Positions 1 through 10,585 of a DNA stretch of 64,000 bases are shown here, one piece after another. How positions within the stretch are numbered: the first letter of the stretch is position 1; every line of letters starts with the position of its first letter. Where the stretch lies: assembly GCA_002811675.1 (NCBI GenBank), contig PDIM01000011.1:107954-171953 (forward strand). Reading direction: 5' to 3'. Position numbers and translations under genes: made by a program. The notes beneath the pieces are model-generated. The model saw nothing but the letters and a program-made list of their open reading frames with translations. It did no database searches and had not been told where the DNA came from. This DNA comes from Ichthyosporea sp. XGB-2017a. Its lineage: Eukaryota > Opisthokonta > Ichthyosporea.

Positions 1-276
1 TACATGGAAATAATATTGATGAGTGGGGACTGGCGGAGAGTCATGTTGAGTGGCCAATAAGTGCCAAACTATGTGTCATTTGACTGATCAATTTGCTGTG
101 CATGTGATCAGGAATCATCCATAACAATTATAATAGACCCCCAGCTGACTCCACCGAGGTAATGCAAATAAAAAAGGGCCCATTCCTGTACTTTCTGTGT
201 TGTGTTTCTGCGTCGCTGGTTGTTGTTGTAAAAAGTTGGTGGATTTCCGATTAGCGTATTGTTTCATTGTAGTGTT

Positions 277-1755
277 ATGAGTTTCCATTCAAAAAAAAGA
301 GGATCATTGTATTCGGTGACTGCTTCCGAACTAGCTGGTGTGAGTGAGATATCTGCGAACAGAGGATTTCAAACTTCGAAAAACACTCTTGTGCGTGGGT
401 CTCTTCTTGTGAAAAAGGACAAAGATAGCATAGAATCTGAATCTTTAAGTTTAGAAATTGACTCTGAAGAAATGCTTAGAATTGAAAGCAAGAGAAACTT
501 TCGCATTCTTGTTATCCTTGTTTTGTTTGGATTTTTGAAGGCATTCAAACCTTCTGAAGCATTTCTCTATCCATATTTGAGTGACACAAAGGGTTTTACA
601 GATGATGAGATTAATAATCAAATCTTTACTGTTTTAACTTACAGTTATCTTATTTCATTGGTTATGGTTGCAGTTCTAACCAAATACATTGGTTACAAAA
701 TTGTTATCTTTATTGAAGCTGCAGCTCAGCTAGCTACCCGAATAATTTTGGTTTGGGGTAATTCCCTCTTTCTTATGCAGTTAATGCAGGTAACATTCGG
801 AATTGCATGCGCTGGAGAAATTGCTTATTTTGCATATGTTTATACCCTTGTAGACGAGAAATTCTACCAGAAACTCACAAGTTTCACGAGAGCCGCTGTA
901 TTGGTTGGACACATGAGCGCTTCAATTCTTGGTCAGATTTTGGTCACAAATTTCAATGTAGAATATACGGTTTTGTTTTATATATCCCTAGCTTCTGTCA
1001 CATGCGCTACTTTGACCGTCTTCTTTTTCCCAAGAAAACACGAAGATTACGAGGAAGTGGATGGCCTGGTATTGGAAGACGTGGGGTCGAGGGAGGAAAC
1101 TTCTGCTCCAGAAGAAAAAGAGTCAGTGGTTGAATGGGCAAAGAATTCATTGGTACGAATTAAGATTGCCTACGAAAACTATACTGTTATAAGATATTCC
1201 GTATGGTGGATATTTGCATGGACAAACGTGTACAATATGGAAGGTTATGGATCTAGTTTGTGGGACTATGTTGATTCTTCAGTTGTCTGGAACGGTTATG
1301 TTGACGCGATGAGCCGTGGATGCTCTGCCCTTGCTGCTTTTGTCCCGTTGCTAATGCTGCTTTCCTTGAGAAAGTATGGAGAAGTCGTAATTGTTTTCGT
1401 ATCTTCCATAATGACTGCTGTGAGCTATCTAATGACATATAGTACCAATATTTATTTGACATATGGTCTTTACATAGCTTATTGTGCATGTGGGTACTTT
1501 ATTGTGGCAATGGCTGCATCTAAAATTGCAGAGCACATGTTGGGATCTGATGATTATTCTTTTGTTTTTGGTTGGAATGCTTTCTTTTCAGTGTTGATTC
1601 AGACAATAATGCAGCTGGTTATGGGCCATCAAGGATTGAGCGTGCTTATCACGACAAGGTTTTTTGTTTTTTCGACTTTTGCTGCTGTAGGTGTGTTTTT
1701 GGCGCTATTAGCGGTGATTGTTTTGGCTGCTAGAGGATACTTCCGATCATCTTAA
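277..1755 (+). CDS. SLC19-family folate/thiamine-type transporter
   Basis: Predicted plasma-membrane carrier of the SLC19 family (reduced folate and thiamine transporters), 492 aa in one exon. The start is the first ATG of the frame; the frame extends upstream only through a TTG. The N-terminal ~80 residues are hydrophilic, followed by about 12 hydrophobic helices. Family hallmarks are visible: the first-helix segment KPSEAFLYPYL, where human carriers have a similar R/K-P-S/G-E-x-F-x-T-P-Y-L stretch, then NQIFTVLTYSYL, and YTLVDEKFYQKLTSFTRAAV followed by LGQILV. A charged loop near residues 260-290 separates the two halves, as is usual for the family. The fold and family are clear. The substrate (folate, thiamine or another vitamin) cannot be told from sequence alone, so no gene symbol is given. 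Confidence 0.88.
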   Translation: MSFHSKKRGSLYSVTASELAGVSEISANRGFQTSKNTLVRGSLLVKKDKDSIESESLSLEIDSEEMLRIESKRNFRILVILVLFGFLKAFKPSEAFLYPYLSDTKGFTDDEINNQIFTVLTYSYLISLVMVAVLTKYIGYKIVIFIEAAAQLATRIILVWGNSLFLMQLMQVTFGIACAGEIAYFAYVYTLVDEKFYQKLTSFTRAAVLVGHMSASILGQILVTNFNVEYTVLFYISLASVTCATLTVFFFPRKHEDYEEVDGLVLEDVGSREETSAPEEKESVVEWAKNSLVRIKIAYENYTVIRYSVWWIFAWTNVYNMEGYGSSLWDYVDSSVVWNGYVDAMSRGCSALAAFVPLLMLLSLRKYGEVVIVFVSSIMTAVSYLMTYSTNIYLTYGLYIAYCACGYFIVAMAASKIAEHMLGSDDYSFVFGWNAFFSVLIQTIMQLVMGHQGLSVLITTRFFVFSTFAAVGVFLALLAVIVLAARGYFRSS

Positions 1756-3427
1756 TGTGCTAGTTGAGTTAGTGGGCTGGCTCCTCAAACAGCTATCCAG
1801 AGGCTTACGTTGTCGCTCTCCCGGCTGTATATATTCCCTACCTTGTATTTTATTTATCTTCTGTTTATCTTTTCAGCCTTTTGCTAGCTTTTGCTGTAAG
1901 TGTTATCTTTGCTAATATTTCTGTTTTTTTTTATAGTACTTAACCTCATTTACAAATTGATGTGTCTTTGATGATGTTTATATAGCGCTCCTCGCCTGAG
2001 AATATACCCGTTGAACTTGAACATCATAATAGATGCGTAAGGAGATATACTTCGATTAGCATTTAATATAATTGCTTTTAGAAGCGTAGTCCGGGGTGGC
2101 GAGAATTGTAATGTCTTCCAATTTCCTCTTTCTTTTAAGAAGAGACGGAAGAAGCAATAAATAGAAAGTTACAATTCTTGTATCAAAATATGAGTGGGTC
2201 TAAGAACGCCCTGTTTCCTTTAGGGAGTGTCACGACTTTTTGTTCCCAAATTCCCTTGAGGGCTGTTGTTAAATTATTTAAAGAATTTCATATAGTGAGA
2301 CGTTGCTGGGGACAAAGGTGCCTGTAATGAGCCACGAGAATTTTCCAGACGATCCTTACATTATTGTCACATGGCACACCAATTTCATGCTACATAAGAT
2401 TATAATAAGTACTATAAGTACATTATCAAGCTCCACTGCTTTTACACTTATGGTGCCTGATGGAAGGCATGATAAATATTTTGTATATTTCTGACCATTC
2501 TATAAAAAACCCAAGACAAGTAACCTTAGAGATAATAATAATCTCAAACGCTTTGGGCCAATTAAATTTTTCCCTGTGTGAATTGTGAAAAGCCAAGGCC
2601 ACCCGACGAGGAAAACCATATATAACTTTTTGCATATGGAGCAAAAAAGCCTTCATGTATTGAGTACTATAGCAACTCTACTAGAAGCTGCTCTATGCAT
2701 GGCTCAGACGTCGTGCGTTCTGCCCAAAATTGACTCAAACCCACAGCTACGTCGTTACTGTAGGCTATAGCACTAGCACTAGTCGAGGAGCACTATGTAG
2801 TACTAGCTAGAGTAGTCCTTGAACGCTCTGTGAACATGCTGCCATGGACTAGCGCAACTACTTTATATAAGTGCTATTATAAGTAGACGTACAACTTTTT
2901 AGCTGGGCTAGCTGGGCACAGATAAGTTATTCTGACCTATGCAGGTGGCTACGTAATGAGAAGGCGAGAAGGACCACTGTGCCAGAAATATCAAAAAGCC
3001 AAGGCCATATCCTAGCAACATTGCCAAAAATTTTGCCCTAATCGGGCGGGCATTGGAGGCAAAAAGTTTTTTTTTTATATATTTATGGGGCGGGTTGGGG
3101 CTGGGATAATATTATGGCACAATGTAATATTTCATAGAGAAGCTCATCTTATGAAGAGTAATTATAATTATGTATTAGCTACCAGGAACAATATTTGCAT
3201 TTCACATGGCTGGCTATATTAGTTCCCTGCCTCTGACAGTGGCATGGTTTCACAGAGATATTCATTATTCATTCTAAAAGTTCATTCTATCTCTAGCGCT
3301 TTGCACAACATTAGAATCAAGTGGATACGGACCTTTTTGGACCCTGTACAGCTAAGTTTTAGTGCACATGAGATTGGATTTCGTGTTATGGTATTTGGGA
3401 ATATAGAACTTTAATTATCAAGGGGAA
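1756..3427. other. Intergenic, 1.7 kb, no gene seen
   Basis: No convincing coding exon on either strand; the open frames are short and lack family signal. Near 1893-1933 an intron-like stretch (GTAAGT, GCTAAT, a T-run and ATAG) follows a pyrimidine-rich AG, possibly a 3' UTR intron of the upstream transporter. The 11-mer AGCCAAGGCCA occurs twice (near 2591 and 2997), and CTAG-rich stretches lie around 2770-2910. Confidence 0.5.
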
Positions 3428-5082
3428 ATGGCAATTGACGAGCAACCTCAGCCACAGAGCAACAAGAATGATACTTTGAAACTGGAACTTCTGGGGAGGA
3501 TTGCAGTTCAACATGGACTACGAGGTGATTCTAATGTAGAGAAGTCTTTTGCAGGCTTAGTTAGCCTCATGGGAACGCCTGGATTCCAGGAAAAGTATAT
3601 GAAATTAAAGGAGTATATTATGGGAAACAGGCGCAACACTGGAAAAACAGACACTGGAGGTTTGACGGCATTTTTCACTGCGCAGTCCGCAAATGGATGC
3701 CTTGCCTTGAAAAGAAATAGGGAAGAAAAAAGTATAACGACATCAGTTCCAAAAGAGAAGAAGCTTCCACCTACAATATCAAACCACCCACCAAAACCTG
3801 CACGAAGAGATGAGAGCGACGATTTGAAAAGCTTGGGATGGCTTCAAAATGTGAGCTTACAATTTAAATCAATTGATCCAGAATGTACAAAGGCTCCGAA
3901 ATCGAAAGGAGTACATCGATCCGCTTCAATGCCCACATCTAAGGCACAGAATACTACGCCAACTATCAAAATCGAGAAACAAACCTTGACCAAAGAAAAG
4001 GTAGAAAAATGTCCGAAGCCTAAGCTTCATTCATCAAAATCTTCTGGCCCATCCTCCATTATAAGCAGTATTTCTGACAATACCAATGACATTGATGATA
4101 AAGAGGAAGATTGTGATATTGATATCACCCTCCCTCCTCTGGAGCCGATTCCTAAAGAGCAGCTATCTCCCGATCGTAAACCCTCATACTCTTTTGCGTG
4201 CTTGATCGCAATGGCTATTAATAGTCGAAAAGAAAAGCGCATGACAGTTTCAGATATATATGATTGGGTGCAAGCAACATTTCCGTTTTATCGGCACTGT
4301 AGTAATGGATGGAAGGTAAGCGAAAATTTTGCGGGAAAGTTCAATTCCATGATTTTAGTTTGAAAGACAGGCACTCAGTACTCACACTAATCATCTTTTG
4401 TTAATATCCAAAAATTCTTTAGAACTCAATTCGCCACAACCTTTCGCTCAACAAATGCTTCCGGAAAACAACAAGAGAAAAAGCTGAGCCCGGAAAAGGT
4501 TCATTCTGGTATGTGGTAGCCAACTACCGGCACATGCTCTATCAGGCAATCAATAAGCACTCGACAAGAGGACTCAAGTCTGGAAGTTCCAAAAAGAAAG
4601 TGAGAAGACACACTACAGATGGAGTTAATATTAAGTCTTTGGCTTCACTTGCCAAGCCTACAAGTGAAGATTTACTTGATCCTGGCTGCTTTGTAGGAAG
4701 TCAAAAGCTTCTGCAATTTCCAAAGCTCGACTTCTTCGAGCTCGGTAGCACTGATCAAGTTCCTTCAACACCGTCAAGCATTAATGAGCTACAGTCAGAC
4801 TTGAATTTTGATTTGCCCCCTGGCATGGAAGAGTTTTTTGATTCCCCTCTTGACAATTCACTTGATACTCAACTCTTGGGAGACATTGAAAATCAAAGTC
4901 TTCTACAAGGGTGCTTAATGGGAGGTAATCCATTGGACATTGATATCGACGATGCTGAAGACGACAATGGAAGTCTTCTTCAGCAATCCTTTGACAGCTC
5001 AATTGGAAATACTCTGGCGCACTGCCAGCTAGAAGATCAATTCGTGGGGTGGGACAATGATATGAATCTGAACTTTAGTTAA
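3428..5082 (+). CDS. Forkhead (FOX) transcription factor
   Basis: Two-exon gene, 515 aa: exons 3428-4315 and 4423-5082, with a 107-nt phase-0 GTAAGC...TTTAG intron. The forkhead/winged-helix domain spans about residues 250-335. It starts [15 protein letters not shown], continues through TVSDIYDWV and [12 protein letters not shown], and after the splice reads [15 protein letters not shown] and [10 protein letters not shown]. The recognition helix ([13 protein letters not shown]) is fully canonical, so sequence-specific DNA binding is very likely. Exon 1 alone would end just after the intron starts, so splicing is needed for a complete domain. Flanking regions are low complexity: Lys/Ser-rich upstream and an acidic, Asp/Leu-rich tail downstream that could activate transcription (inference). 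The intron falls at the same K|NSIRHN point as in animal FOXO genes. The subfamily cannot be assigned with confidence. Confidence 0.95.
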
Positions 5083-5948
5083 GAGTCAAAGCTGAAAAGT
5101 CAAACGCCATAAATGAGGTCACAGGAAGTGAAGTGACAGTGTGAAAAGTGAACTAGGTAGAAAGCATATTACAAATACAAAAAAAAAAAGAAAAAAAGAA
5201 AAAAAAGGAAGCGAATGCAAAGCAAAGCAAAGCAAAGCAGAAGATATTCACAATGGATGTCGTTTCAAAGCACCCCTTTGCTAACAGAAAGTAAAAGATG
5301 AAATGGGGGGTTAGTACGAAAGTATAACAAAAGATGAGTGTTGCTTTGGCAGCAGGGTGTATACTACCATGGCCTGACGTAATGTCAGACAAAGTGAGGT
5401 AAAGCCTTGACCTATTGGGAACTGCAAGATTTTGAATGGGGAAGCCTTTCCATGCTTAGACATTAAGCTTTATAGTTGCAGCTTGCATGACAGAGACATT
5501 TTTCAACCTGGGGACGACTAGAAAGTGGGACGAATATTTATATTTAAGTCACCTAAATAAAAGAGCACTTGCACATACATTAAAACAAAGTTCGCTAAGA
5601 ATGAGAATTTCTTTGCGTCATGCACAAACGATAACTTCTAAAAATTACGGCGTTTATTATACCACATAATTTCTTTCGTAAAGCATTTCGCTAACGTTCA
5701 CGGGCAGATTTCCTACCCTCTACTCTCCACTCACCCTCGTATTCCCTGGTGCGGATCTACAAATATCTATACAATAGTCTTCATGCGGAAGCGGAACATC
5801 CCAACAACCCCTGATGACAAAAAAAACATTAACATGCCTTTACACAAGCGCAACTTCAACGATAACCAAGTTCCAAAAGCTAATCATTATATCGCAAATC
5901 CCTTGTGTTTACCCCTTCTTATACTCTCTACAGAAAATTCCAACAAAC
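5083..5948. other. Intergenic, 0.9 kb, between convergent 3' ends
   Basis: This lies between the forkhead stop and the QCR8 stop. It holds purine-rich low-complexity sequence (A/G tract near 5176-5240 with AAAGC repeats) and AT-rich sequence. No coding exon was recognised. Confidence 0.5.
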
Positions 5949-6390
5949 TTAATTTTCGATAACTTCATTGTCAAAATCACCGGGCTGCTTTCTCATAAGT
6001 CTATCATGCTCAGCAGTTCCGTAAGCATACACAGCGTAGGCAAACGCAAACCCAGGGACGACGTCAAAGAAAGAGCCTGCAACTCTTCTCACGACGTTAG
6101 CAGGAGCCTAGCAATATAAATAAAAAAAAAAGTTGGGCATTAGTTGACTGTTTTCAAATATACATGACGCAATTCATACAACTCAATTTTCCCAGACAGT
6201 AATATCGATCAACATACTGCTGACTTTAAATCCTCCTTTCATTAAAATTTCGTTAAATACATACATGTGAGATGAATTTGGCAAAAGCACGCTGTTCAAA
6301 GGGAGAGATGCTGTAATAAGTAACACCAGTGACCTTTCTCTTTGTAAGATTACCCCATGAGGCACCAAGAGCTATAGCTGAGGCACGCAT
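5949..6390 (-). CDS. QCR8: Cytochrome bc1 complex subunit 8 (QCR8/UQCRQ)
   Basis: Small subunit of mitochondrial respiratory complex III, reconstructed by joining two exons: 6390-6265 and 6107-5949, separated by a 157-nt GTATGT...GCTAG intron (phase 0). The product is 94 aa, the same length as I recall for yeast Qcr8. The first exon contains WGNLTKRKVTGVTYYSISPF followed by EQRAFAKF, matching the family's W/F-GNL...YSLSPFEQRA signature. The second encodes the single membrane span: FFDVVPGFAFAYAVYAYG, then TAEHDRLMRK, matching the family's VVPxFxxxYxxYxxG/xxEHxRxxRK region. Neither exon stands out as a long open frame, so the gene is easily missed. It is the only gene seen in an otherwise empty stretch. 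Function is assigned by family similarity; confidence is high because both halves match in order and phase. Confidence 0.9.
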
Positions 6391-6879
6391 CTTTTATATG
6401 AGTGGTTTATGTTTGGTGTGATATTTAGTGATTAATAACTATATCTAACTATCAAGAATCTGTTAACCCCGCTAGTACAAGAGAATCTAATAGTACTGTT
6501 ATTATGCAGGAGAATTGAAGATAGGGACTGTCGAAGGGGTTTATAAATAAAATAACGCCTATAGTATAAGAGAGCCCCATACAAAGGGCCTTATCTATGG
6601 AGAGGGACATAGGAATAAAATATCCGTTGTTATACCCCATCCTTGGCCTAACCCTACACAGGTAAACGCCCACAGGAATATTAGGTCCATTATATCAAGA
6701 ATATTATATCAAGGAGCTCCTTGATTATATAGTCGCTCTAATAGTTGCCGAGGAGCGAAGCATGAGGCCTAGGGTTGGAAAAATTATCACGTGTAAATTC
6801 AATAATGGCTCCTTGCAAGGCACTAATAGTATTGGGGCGAAGAATGAGTCCCGTCCGGTAAAAGTCTCTAATATTAGAT

Positions 6880-6925
6880 GTGGGTGCAAGGGACACTAGA
6901 ACTATAGTGTGGGTACCTGCACCAC
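6880..6925. repeat. Interrupted inverted repeat / hairpin
   Basis: The outer arms GTGGGTGCA and TGCACCAC and the inner arms ACACTA and TAGTGT are complementary in nested order, so the 46 nt can fold into one long interrupted hairpin. It lies in non-coding sequence; no function is known. Confidence 0.5.
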
Positions 6926-7876
6926 GTGTAAAGACTATATGTCCCAAGGATTACTACACAATAAACCTTGTGTATGTCCCAGAGTGGGCTACTGATAACT
7001 AACTGGGATAATCTAACAAGGACAGGCTTCGGAATCTGCAGTGCCTTTGCATAATGCTGTGACAGAACAGGCTTTTGGTTATACAGTTTTTCGACCCACC
7101 AACTTTTGTTGTTTATTCTTTCATTCAAGTAGCTTTGGTACCATGCTTAGGCACTCCTTCTACCTTTAAATTTGTGCCTACTTTTCTGCTCTTACAAATG
7201 TCTAATGAGCAAAGAACTTGCATTGAATTTCAAAGGAGGCCCTTGTGGTGTTGGAATTACTGCTTCCGAAAGAAGGCAGAAGCTATAGCACAATTCAAAA
7301 AAGAACATTTTTATTCCACTTTATCTTTTATAAAAGACCACAGCTCCAAGACCAATACACAATAATGAATAGAAGCTAATAGCTACTACTGTATGGACAT
7401 ATTTCTTAACATCTGTAGACCCATTGTCAGTGTTGCAGAGCCCATTCCATCCAATTTGCTAAAAGATCCTAGCTGGCAGAATTTAATGCAACTCTATTGG
7501 AGGTACTTCGCATTCAAGCACAGTTCTTGTGGTCCATATTTATTTGTCTTTTTTCCTTGCAGAATTTGTTCCTCTGCGCGTTTCGCAGCAATAAAATTCA
7601 AATTAATGTTGAGTGCAAGAGAAGAAAAATGAGCCCAAAGTAGTGAGAGGATTGGAGTCACAAGACGCCTAGTCTTTAGATGCTCCGCGGGTAATTAAAA
7701 TGTGGGTCATGAAGATTCGTGATCAGGTGTAACTTGTAAGGGTGATATCGAAGGATCAGCTGGGATGTAGAAAGGGATAGGGCAGTAAAGTAGCTGCCAC
7801 GCGACCAGTATAGTCAATCCTTCATAGTAACTCGCTTGGTGACACACGCGACTGCATGTACATGTACGATACATGT

Positions 7877-7892
7877 ATAGTACATGTACTAT
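7877..7892. repeat. Perfect 16-nt palindrome
   Basis: ATAGTACATGTACTAT reads identically on both strands. It sits next to further CATGTAC/ACATGTAT copies between about 7853 and 7880. It could be a dimeric protein binding site or simple sequence. Confidence 0.5.
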
Positions 7893-8673
7893 GGATTCAC
7901 ACGCTAGGTACTATGTAGCTGTGCTGACTGCTGCATTAACGCGTGGGGCCAGCACACATGGCCTCCTCTATGGGAGCCCCCATCCTTCGGGAGATTTAGA
8001 GACAATTTAGGGGCCCTACAGGGGCGAGGATACGGTGTACAAGTCATGATGTATTTATTTCCCTTCTTCTTGCGAGAAAATGGTGCATTAGTTATCGAAG
8101 CTGAAGTGGCCGAGACTGTGCTGCTGTTCCTCCATCCCTAGCTAGCTCATGACTCTCCAGTACTGGACCTGCAGTACTCTACGCCACTCTCCCTTCAATG
8201 CATCAGGGCCACAGCTACAGAGATATCATGCATGGCTTTATATCACACCATGGTACTTGGCTATAACAATGTCTTCAATGCCTCGTTCTCGGATATTCTG
8301 GATAGGATTTATATTTGGTGAAGGATTAGTTCCCGGGAGTAGATTATTGTCTGTGTGATTGATCCATTCCATTCCATTCCATCTGTTGTTGTACTTTGCA
8401 GTGAATATAGGGGGGGGGGTTGCCTGTGTAGACTGCAGCTGTTTTCTTTTGTATAGTCCTTGTGCAGCAGTTTGTTTCTAGTTCCTTTTTGTTTTTGTTG
8501 GCTTTATTTAGTGTGGAGGGGTGTGTTCATTTGAGTGTTATTAAGCTTTGCATGCACGGTGTTTCTGATTTTGCTCATTTTGCTTGATATCACACACCGC
8601 ATCTCCTGTACATAACTTGTATATATTCTTTTTAATTTGCAGAAGCTACTTTTTTTAAGCCAAAAGCAATCCA

Positions 8674-10235
8674 ATGTCTGAAGGTGTTTTGTTGCCCAGC
8701 AGCAACTCAAACGGGCATTTTCCAAAACGTATGAAGACTGAATTTGCGGAAGCAGGGGAGGAAGGTAAGTTAAGTCTGCAGAGAATGATCTTAGCCATTT
8801 AAGAAAAGATTTTAACTCCTGGGATTCATTATGTTTCATTTTCTTTTGCTTTGCTTCCTTTTGGGTTGGGATTCTAGATGTTACTCTCAAGAAGCTGGAT
8901 GTAATTTGCCCCCCACCTTCAAAGGTTATTCACATTCGCTCTTTGTCTGATGACACCAAAAGCTCCGATATCACTGCGGCCCTTTCAGTATTTGGTAGCA
9001 TCAGCTATATCATCATGATCTCGCAGAAAAAGCAAGCGTTGGTTGAGATGGATGAGATTGAGGCTGCGAAGGCAATTGTTGAGAGAAGCTCTTATCAACC
9101 TCTCTTGATCAATAATCGTCAAGTTTTTGTCAATTTCTCCTTTAGCCAGGAAATTAACAAGGCTAAGTTTAGCAATAGCCCTCCAACAGGAAAGTCGTGT
9201 GGCTATGCTACCAATATCTTGCTCTTGACTGTTTTGAATCCTCTGTACAACATCACTGTTGATGTGATTAACACAGTGTGCTCCCCGTACGGTCAGGTTA
9301 TGAGAATTGTAATTTTTCGCAAGAATGGTACCCAGGTTTTGGTTGAATTTGAGTCCATTGAAGATGCTACTGCAGCTATGAATGGGCTTCAGAACACCAA
9401 CATTTACGACCGTTGTTGCACCTTGAAAATTCAGTTTTCTAATACCGGAAAGTTAAATGTCAAAAGAAATACTGCTGATACTTGGGACTATAGCAAAGGT
9501 AGTGCCAGCGATGAAGAAACTTCGGAATCCCCAGATACCTCGTACTCTTCCATCTCTTCAATGCCCTCTACCTATAACTCGCACAATCGTCATGTTCCTG
9601 TCGTGGTTATGATCTATGGGCTGAACTTGAAAATCAACTGTAACCACATTTTCAATGTTGTTTGCTTGTATGGTAACATTGACAAGATCAAGTTGTTGGC
9701 AAAACCTGGTTCAGCAATGATTCAGTTTCAAAATCGTATGGCTGCAGACATTGCCTTGTCGTATTTGCAAAACCTGTTTGTTTTCGGCAGTGTGTTGAAA
9801 TTTCAGTACTCTAGACATCCCGAGATTATTGGATCGAGCAAAGCAAATACAATGTCTGGAGACAATTCCTCCTTGCTTGTTGATTATTCAAAGTCTCTTC
9901 TCAACCGCTTTTTGAAGCCCGATATTAATGCTAAAAACAGACTGTTTGCACCTTCCTCCGTTTTGCACTTTTTCAACTGTCCGTTGGACATCACTAAAGA
10001 GCAACTGATTGCACTGTTCCAGGAGAATGGTGCCGAAGCTCCCATTGCGGTCAAAATTTTTGATAAAGTGGGTGCAAGCACGAAGAGTGGTTTGCTTGAA
10101 TGGTGCAGTGTGTCCAAAGCCGCCGAAGCATTAATGCTCTGTAATCACGTATGTGTGCAAGGTGGTAACAAGCGTGTCCACGTGATTAGACTTGCCTTTT
10201 CTAATGCGAAGACCTTGAAGCAGGATATGCAGTAA
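8674..10235 (+). CDS. hnRNP L/PTB-type four-RRM RNA-binding protein
   Basis: Predicted nuclear splicing regulator, 482 aa, exons 8674-8764 and 8878-10235 with a 113-nt phase-1 intron (GTAAGT...TTCTAG). The ATG at 8674 gives a short Ser-rich leader before the RRMs. Four RRM units are visible at about residues 45-120, 137-215, 268-340 and 390-470. The second carries the hnRNP L-like run CSPYGQVMRIVIFRKNG, then VLVEFES, CCTLKIQFS and, after the domain, TWDYS. These agree better with hnRNP L than with PTB proper. The atypical RNP motifs (few aromatic residues) fit this family, which binds CA- or pyrimidine-rich RNA to repress or activate exons. The RRM2-RRM3 linker is Ser/Thr-rich. Family assignment is secure; orthology to L rather than PTB is likely but not proven. 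Confidence 0.92.
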
Positions 10236-10585
10236 CATGGGATTAGTTGGTTGCGTACCAAAAGCAGTTTTGAAAACTGAATTGGTCAAACATATATATA
10301 TCTTATTTTAATAGCTATTTAGAAAACAACTCAACTCTGAAACCTTTCATATGCATTAAGCCTTATTGTGCATATACCACCTTTTCAAACTGACTAACAC
10401 CTTGTCTGCTCAATGAAAGTAAATATTCTTTAATTTTAATTAATTAACTTAAAAATGTCTTCGTCAACTGTTTAAATGCAGAAATATATTATAAAAAAAC
10501 ATAAATAACATAACTCTTAATACACGCTTTTCGCCTTTCTTTCGTCGTGCACTTCTTTGAATATGTTGATGGTGTTTATTCTTCA
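10236..10585. other. Intergenic between convergent 3' ends, 350 bp
   Basis: AT-rich sequence (TTAATTAATTAA-type stretches near 10430) presumably forms the 3' UTRs of the hnRNP L-like gene and GCP6. Nothing else seen. Confidence 0.5.

Larger units (their letters stand above)
6391..8673. other. Intergenic, 2.3 kb, with palindromes and hairpins
   Basis: No coding exon could be supported on either strand. The region holds a perfect 18-nt palindrome (6708-6725), a hairpin-forming stretch (6880-6925), a perfect 16-nt palindrome within alternating CATGTA sequence (7877-7892) and a run of ten G residues near 8410. The last ~200 bp are presumably the hnRNP L-like promoter and 5' UTR; a TTTCTAG near 8480 could be a 5' UTR splice acceptor. 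Confidence 0.5.

Noticed and set aside
1893-1933. Intron-like 41-nt sequence after the SLC19 gene
   Set aside because: The splice consensus is good, but the length is well below other introns here and no coding exons flank it; kept only as a note in the intergenic entry.
6738-7632. Several 70-96-codon frames on both strands between QCR8 and hnRNP L-like
   Set aside because: Frames change strand, lack splice support and have no recognisable motif.
8504-8890. 128-codon minus-strand frame over the first hnRNP L-like exon and intron
   Set aside because: Overlaps a well-supported exon and intron on the plus strand and shows no domain.
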